Under the pieces are notes generated by a model. The model was not told the origin of the DNA. It did no database searches and saw only the letters and a program-made list of their open reading frames with translations. 64,000 nt of DNA from positions 310,001 through 374,000 of the forward strand of contig NZ_CP157968.1 in assembly GCF_040215725.1 (NCBI RefSeq). Direction: 5' to 3'. Numbering within the stretch: the stretch's first letter is position 1; each line of letters opens with the position of its first letter. A program made the position numbers and the translations under genes. This DNA comes from Rhizobium sp. ZPR4. GTDB taxonomy: Bacteria > Pseudomonadota > Alphaproteobacteria > Rhizobiales > Rhizobiaceae. This document shows, in pieces, positions 60,074-64,000 of the stretch.

Positions 60074-61181
60074 TTGGCCCTCCCTTTTCATCATGTAGCG
60101 TTGATCCGCCTCTCAGCAGGCGACGGACCGGAAAGAGTTCCCAACCGGTACGGCTGGATATGAGACCCCAGAGACCTCGTGGCGCGAACAGCATCGTGAC
60201 GATGGCGAGCGCGCCGAGCGCCAGGAGATACCAGGAGCCGTAGCTCGAAAAGGCATTCTGCAGCAGGAAGAAGACGAGCACACCGACCAGCGGCCCTTCG
60301 ATGGTGCCGATGCCGCCGATGACGACAATGAACACGACATAGGCGGTCCAGTCAGTGAGCGAGAAGGCGGCGTCCGGCGATATGCGCTCCTTTTGCAGGT
60401 AGATGAGCGCACCGACCATGCCGGTCACGAAGGCCGTCGCCAGATAGACAACGATCTTCAGCCGGCGCGCATCGACGCCGAGCGCACGGGCCGCCGTCTC
60501 ATTGTCGCGTACGGCGGCAAGGCCAAGGCCCTGCTTGCTGCGCAGCAGCCGGTAGATGAAGCCGATCGTCAGCGCGCCGAGCGCCAGCGCCAGCCAATAG
60601 GTGAGCGCATCAGCCGCGGCCGCGGAGCGCATGCCGAACCAGTTCTGCAACAAGGAAATACCGAGCATATCCTTGGTGGCTTCGCGCGGCAGCGAGGTTC
60701 CCGTGCCGCCGCCGAGCATCTTCCATTGGGCGAACAGCAACCGCCCGACTTCGGCGATGACCCAGGTGCCGATCGCGAAATAGGGGCCGTAAAGCCGGAA
60801 GGAAAAGAAGGCGGCCGGCGCGGCGGTCAGCATTGCGAAGAGGCCGGCGAGCGGAATGGCAAGGATCGGGTCGACACCGGCAAGAATGACGAAGCCGAAC
60901 AGCGTATAGGCGCCGCAGCCGACAAAGAGCTGCTGCCCGACCGAGATCAGTCCTGCATAGCCGGCAAGCAGGTTCCAGCTCTGCGCCAGCGCCAGCATGG
61001 TCAGGATGAAGAACAGATCCTGCACGACGCCGCGCGACACCATGAAGGGTGCAGCGGCAAGCGCGACCACCGCGACAAGCGAGAGGATGGTGAAGATGCT
61101 GGAAAGCCGCGTCCGTGTTTCCACCCGCCAGCCCGGCGGTACTGCGATTTCGGTCGACATTGTTTCGAAACCTGTGGTCAT
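60066..61181 (-). CDS. Branched-chain amino-acid-type ABC permease (LivM family)
   Basis: A 371-residue membrane permease of the LivM family. Family marks are the FFILTMLALAQSWNLLAGYAGLISVGQQLFVGCGAY segment and GLAAVRDNETAARALGVDARRLKIVVYLATAFVTGMVGALIYLQ with the following GGIGTIEGPLVG loop. It carries about 25 extra residues before the first helix. ATG 61181 is chosen; ATG 61160 is an alternative. In aromatic operons such LIV-type importers take up aromatic acids or phenols rather than amino acids. Seven bases after livH. Confidence 0.9.
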   Translation of the reverse strand: MTTGFETMSTEIAVPPGWRVETRTRLSSIFTILSLVAVVALAAAPFMVSRGVVQDLFFILTMLALAQSWNLLAGYAGLISVGQQLFVGCGAYTLFGFVILAGVDPILAIPLAGLFAMLTAAPAAFFSFRLYGPYFAIGTWVIAEVGRLLFAQWKMLGGGTGTSLPREATKDMLGISLLQNWFGMRSAAAADALTYWLALALGALTIGFIYRLLRSKQGLGLAAVRDNETAARALGVDARRLKIVVYLATAFVTGMVGALIYLQKERISPDAAFSLTDWTAYVVFIVVIGGIGTIEGPLVGVLVFFLLQNAFSSYGSWYLLALGALAIVTMLFAPRGLWGLISSRTGWELFPVRRLLRGGSTLHDEKGGPNG

Positions 61182-61188
61182 GACGGCC

Positions 61189-62052
61189 TCAATCCACTGC
61201 CCGAGGGAAAAGGCCGCGCGGCCGGAAGAGCAGCACGAGTAGGAAGGCGATATGCCCGGCCAGGATCTGCCATTCGGGATTGATCGCCGCGCCGAACGTC
61301 TGAGCGACCCCCAGGATGACGCCGCCGGCAAGCGTGCCCCACAACGAGCCGAGACCGCCGATGATGACGGCTTCAAAGGCGTAGATCAGTCGTGCCGGTC
61401 CGGCCGTCGGATCGAAATTTGCGCGCATGCCGAGATAAAGTGCGGCGACGGTCACGATCATCATCGCAAGCCCGGTCGCGATGGCGAAGATGGAATTCGG
61501 CCGAATGCCCATCAGGCTCGCCGTCACCACATCATCCGACGTGGCGCGGAAGGCGCGGCCGAGTTCGGTTCGATAGATGAGCTGGTTGAGACCGACGATG
61601 ACGAGAACGGCCGAGGCAAAGGTAAGCAACGGCATCAGCCCGGCATTGACGCTGCCCAATTGCAGAGAGGCCGTCTCCAAAGCGCCGGCAGAGATCCGCC
61701 GGCTATCGGCAGTAAAACCTTCCAGAAGACCGTTCTGGATGACGATCGACAGGCCGAAGGTGACGAGCAGCGGCGGCAGGATATCCTTGCCGAGGGTCCG
61801 GTTCAGCAGATGATATTGCAGCAGCCACCCGACAGCGAACATCAGGGGGGCCGCGATCAGCGCAGCCAGGAAAGGATCAAGCCCAAGCAATGAGACAAGC
61901 ACCAGGATCAGGAAAGCCGCCAGCACGATGAGATCGCCATGGGCGAGATTGACGAGGCGCATGATGCCGAAGACGAGGCTGAGCCCCGCTGCAAACAGCG
62001 CATAGAGCCCGCCGAGCAGAACACCTTGCAGAAGCGTATCAAGCCAGTTCAT
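61189..62052 (-). CDS. Branched-chain amino-acid-type ABC permease (LivH family)
   Basis: A 287-residue membrane permease of the LivH family with about eight helices. Signature stretches are LLQGVLLGGLYALFAAGLSLVFGIMRLVNLAHGDLIVLAAFL at the N-terminus, GRAFRATSDDVVTASLMGIRPNSIFAIATGLAMMIVTVAALYLGM and FEAVIIGGLGSLWGTLAGGVILGVAQTFGAAINPEWQ. The start at ATG 62052 overlaps the end of the livF-type gene by 14 bases. Together with the LivM-type subunit it forms the channel of the importer. Confidence 0.92.
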   Translation of the reverse strand: MNWLDTLLQGVLLGGLYALFAAGLSLVFGIMRLVNLAHGDLIVLAAFLILVLVSLLGLDPFLAALIAAPLMFAVGWLLQYHLLNRTLGKDILPPLLVTFGLSIVIQNGLLEGFTADSRRISAGALETASLQLGSVNAGLMPLLTFASAVLVIVGLNQLIYRTELGRAFRATSDDVVTASLMGIRPNSIFAIATGLAMMIVTVAALYLGMRANFDPTAGPARLIYAFEAVIIGGLGSLWGTLAGGVILGVAQTFGAAINPEWQILAGHIAFLLVLLFRPRGLFPRAVD

Positions 62053-62761
62053 GGGTATCCGCTCCGAAATAGGCCGCATGGATGTCGGTTCGGTCGAGTT
62101 CCGCCGGGCGACCGGTCAGGGTGATACGGCCCTCCATCATGCAATAGACGCGGTCGGCGACCTTCAGCGCCTGGGCGATATCCTGCTCGACGATGACGAT
62201 GGCCGCACCCGCGGCGCGGATATGGGAGAAGGCGGCATAGATATCCTTGATGACCACGGGGGCCAGGCCGAGGCTCAGCTCGTCGCAAAGAAGGACTTCA
62301 GGATTGGACATCAACGCCCGGCCGATCGCGACCATCTGCTGCTGCCCGCCCGAAAGCGCCGTCGCCGGATTGCGCCGCCTTTCCTTCAAGACCGGGAATA
62401 GCGAATAGATGCTGTTGAGCGTCCACGGCCCGGCGACCCGCCGGCCATAACGGCCGATCTGCAGATTTTCCTCGACTGTTAGCGACGGAAACAGCTTCCG
62501 GCCCTCGGGCACGAGCGCGATGCCGCGACGCACCACGTCGGAGGCGGCCAGGGCACCGATCGGCTCGCCGCGATGCAGGACCATCTCGGGCTTGTTGGCG
62601 ATGACACCGGCAATCGAGCGCATCAGCGTCGATTTGCCGGCGCCGTTCGCACCGATGACGGCGATCGTCTCGCCGGCCTCCAGATGCAGATCGACACCGA
62701 GCACCGCCTGGAAATCGCCATAGGCGGCCATGAGGCCGCGGGTTTCGACAAGGCTCGCCAT
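62039..62761 (-). CDS. ABC importer ATPase (LivF family)
   Basis: A 240-residue ABC ATPase of the LivF group. Walker A GANGAGKST, Q-loop region, LivF-type EGRKLFPSLTVEENLQIGRY, signature LSGGQQQMVAIGRALMSNPEVLLCDELSLGLAP (Walker B reads LLCDELSLGL, with Glu as catalytic base) and the H-loop replaced by VEQDIAQAL are typical for this family. Its ATG at 62759-62761 shares one base with the stop of the LivG-type gene. Confidence 0.92.
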   Translation of the reverse strand: MASLVETRGLMAAYGDFQAVLGVDLHLEAGETIAVIGANGAGKSTLMRSIAGVIANKPEMVLHRGEPIGALAASDVVRRGIALVPEGRKLFPSLTVEENLQIGRYGRRVAGPWTLNSIYSLFPVLKERRRNPATALSGGQQQMVAIGRALMSNPEVLLCDELSLGLAPVVIKDIYAAFSHIRAAGAAIVIVEQDIAQALKVADRVYCMMEGRITLTGRPAELDRTDIHAAYFGADTHELA

Positions 62762-63480
62762 CAGACGTCCATCCCTAGATAGATTTCGCGCACCTCGCTC
62801 GACGCCATGATCGCGTCGGGCTTGCCGATGCCGATCACCCGGCCGAAATTGAGCACGAGGATGCGCTCGGCCACCGCAGTCAAAGCGTGCAGCACATGCT
62901 CGATCCAGATGATGGCAACGCCGCGCTGGTGAACCCGCTTGATCGTCGCGACCAGCTGGCGGCATTCGCCTTCCGTCAGGCCGCCGGCGATTTCGTCGAG
63001 AAGCAGCAGCTTCGGCTGGGTCGCAAGCGCGCGGGCCAGCTCCAGCCGCTTGCGTTCGAGCAGGGTCAGCGATCCGGCCGGCACATTGGCCTTCGCGATC
63101 AGGCCGGTTTCGACAAGAATCTCCGCGCACAGAGCTGCAACATCACCTTCCCGCGCCTTGGCACCGAAAGCACCGGCAACGAGCAGGTTTTCATATGTCG
63201 TCAGGCGTTCGAACGGCTGCGGGATCTGGAAGGTTCGACCCATGCCGGCAAGGCACCGCTGCATCGGCGGTGTATGCGTCACATCGCGACCATCGAACTC
63301 GATCGATCCTCTGGCAACGGAGAGATTGCCGTTGATGAGGTTGAACAGCGTCGACTTACCGGCGCCGTTCGGCCCGATGACGCCGAGCGCCTCGCCTGGC
63401 TCCACGGAGAAGCCGATATCCTCGGCAACCACGAGGGCGCCGAAGGATTTAGAAACTCCGTTCAATTCCAGTATGGGCAT
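62761..63480 (-). CDS. ABC importer ATPase (LivG family)
   Basis: A 239-residue ABC ATPase of the LivG group. Walker A is GPNGAGKST, followed by GRTFQIPQPFERLTTYENLLVAGAFGAKAREGDV (LivG-type), then LTLLERKRLELARALATQPKLLLLDEIAGGLTEGEC, where the usual LSGG signature is replaced by LTLLERKRLE as in many aromatic-importer LivG proteins, and WIEHVLHAL (H-loop His). Fifty bases after the binding-protein gene; the start is ATG 63480. Confidence 0.9.
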   Translation of the reverse strand: MPILELNGVSKSFGALVVAEDIGFSVEPGEALGVIGPNGAGKSTLFNLINGNLSVARGSIEFDGRDVTHTPPMQRCLAGMGRTFQIPQPFERLTTYENLLVAGAFGAKAREGDVAALCAEILVETGLIAKANVPAGSLTLLERKRLELARALATQPKLLLLDEIAGGLTEGECRQLVATIKRVHQRGVAIIWIEHVLHALTAVAERILVLNFGRVIGIGKPDAIMASSEVREIYLGMDV

Positions 63481-63530
63481 TGTCGTTCTCCGTTGGAGGC
63501 CGCCCGACGGCAAGCCGGGCAGCCTTCCTC

Positions 63531-64000
63531 TCACGCCAGGGCTTCGAGCTTGCCGCCAAGCGGCACGTTCGGCGCCAGGCCGTTTTCGACGACGACGAGA
63601 TCGTAGCCGCCGCCCGATCTCAGCCGCCATTGACCGCCGACCAGTGGCGTCTTGGCGACATTCTTCTGGGCGAATGGCGGAAGCTTCTCGTTGCCCCAGG
63701 CAATCGGCCCGACAAGCGTATCGAGCTTCGTTTCGCCGATCGCCTTGGCGACCGCGTCGGCATCGCCTGCATCCTCGGTCCGCTTCATGACATCGACGGC
63801 GAGTTCGAAAAGCGCATGGGCAAAGCCGATCGGCTGCGTCCACGGACGTCCTGTCGCCTTGGTGAAGGCATCGGCAACAGCGGAAGCAGTCTCGCCCGTC
63901 AGCGACGACTTGAAGGGATGGCTGGGAGTCCACCAGACCTCGGTCGAAAGATTGTGGCCGGCATTGCCCAACGCCTCGACCGTCTGCGGGAAGAGAAGCG
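63531..64000 (-). CDS. ABC importer substrate-binding protein, LivK-like (partial)
   Basis: The C-terminal about 156 codons of a periplasmic LivK-type (type I) binding protein; the gene enters from the right edge. The visible end contains NLSTEVWWTPSHPFKSSLTGETASAVADAFTKATGRPWTQPIGFAHALFELAVDVMKRT and DLVVVENGLAPNVPLGGKLEALA. The frame stays open to position 64000, and no start is seen. It supplies the ligand to the LivHMGF-like subunits downstream; by operon context the ligand is an aromatic compound or acid. Confidence 0.85.
   Translation of the reverse strand, partial: LLFPQTVEALGNAGHNLSTEVWWTPSHPFKSSLTGETASAVADAFTKATGRPWTQPIGFAHALFELAVDVMKRTEDAGDADAVAKAIGETKLDTLVGPIAWGNEKLPPFAQKNVAKTPLVGGQWRLRSGGGYDLVVVENGLAPNVPLGGKLEALA

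Noticed and set aside
1..64000. Mobile elements, CRISPR arrays, tRNA or rRNA genes
   Set aside because: No transposase, integrase, long direct or terminal repeats, regularly spaced repeats or tRNA-like cloverleaf was recognised anywhere in the window.

Overview
The window is gene-dense, roughly 60% GC DNA from an alphaproteobacterium. Gene content points to Rhizobiaceae (Rhizobium or Agrobacterium type): a Pha/Mrp-type antiporter with fused A and B subunits, many LysR/GntR/LacI/AraC regulators beside small catabolic operons, ABC importers and exopolysaccharide genes. The family assignment is an inference from gene families and cannot be taken to species by reading alone. I saw no rRNA, tRNA, CRISPR array, insertion sequence or prophage.

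Layout. 1-5143 (minus): phaE-D-C-AB, a multisubunit Na+(K+)/H+ antiporter operon with subunit E cut by the window edge. 5.3-16 kb: small housekeeping and stress genes (XRE regulator, cytochrome b561, a LysR/SRPBCC pair, an OmpR-type two-component system, a DUF3313-like lipoprotein, a small secreted protein, a GAPDH paralogue with a divergent TetR gene, VOC, Nudix and P-loop proteins). 15.9-19.6 kb: an oxidation locus with a 2-oxoglutarate/Fe(II) oxygenase, a [2Fe-2S] ferredoxin plus P450 pair, and a divergent AraC regulator. 19.7-25.8 kb: CDF-type transporter, LysR regulator with divergent FUSC efflux protein, acyltransferase 3, methyltransferase.

25.9-39.8 kb is the most interesting part. 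A PhnF-type repressor is divergent from a carbohydrate-type ABC importer (binding protein and two permeases, no ATPase) and a PfkB kinase. These are followed by phnGHIJKLM and then, convergently, an SDR and a PhyH-family dioxygenase with a divergent LacI-type regulator. The pair of promoters and phnF itself carry the same CATTCGRAT half-sites, so importer and phn genes look like one regulon. The PhnJ of this set keeps the C-P lyase scaffold but has only one cysteine. Three of the four cysteines that hold the Fe-S cluster and form the thiyl radical in E. coli PhnJ are Ser, Leu and Gly here. The system therefore probably does not do classical radical C-P bond cleavage, or does it in another way, and may act on a sugar-like substrate.

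39.8-44.3 kb: a GreA-family protein, a membrane alpha/beta hydrolase, a LysE exporter and a GNAT-MarR pair with a perfect AT-rich operator. 44.8-57.2 kb: a surface polysaccharide locus with a WecG/TagA glycosyltransferase, FAD oxidoreductase, acyltransferase-like protein, Wzy-like polymerase, Tat-exported GH5 glycanase, a Wzc/ExoP-like chain-length protein with a degenerate kinase domain, Wzx flippase, GT4 glycosyltransferase and a GINT1-N/beta-propeller protein. 57.4-64 kb (minus): a tightly packed aromatic-catabolism operon with a LIV-type ABC importer (binding protein cut by the edge), a flavin hydroxylase and a hydroxyquinol 1,2-dioxygenase. This suggests uptake and ring cleavage of a resorcinol-type compound.
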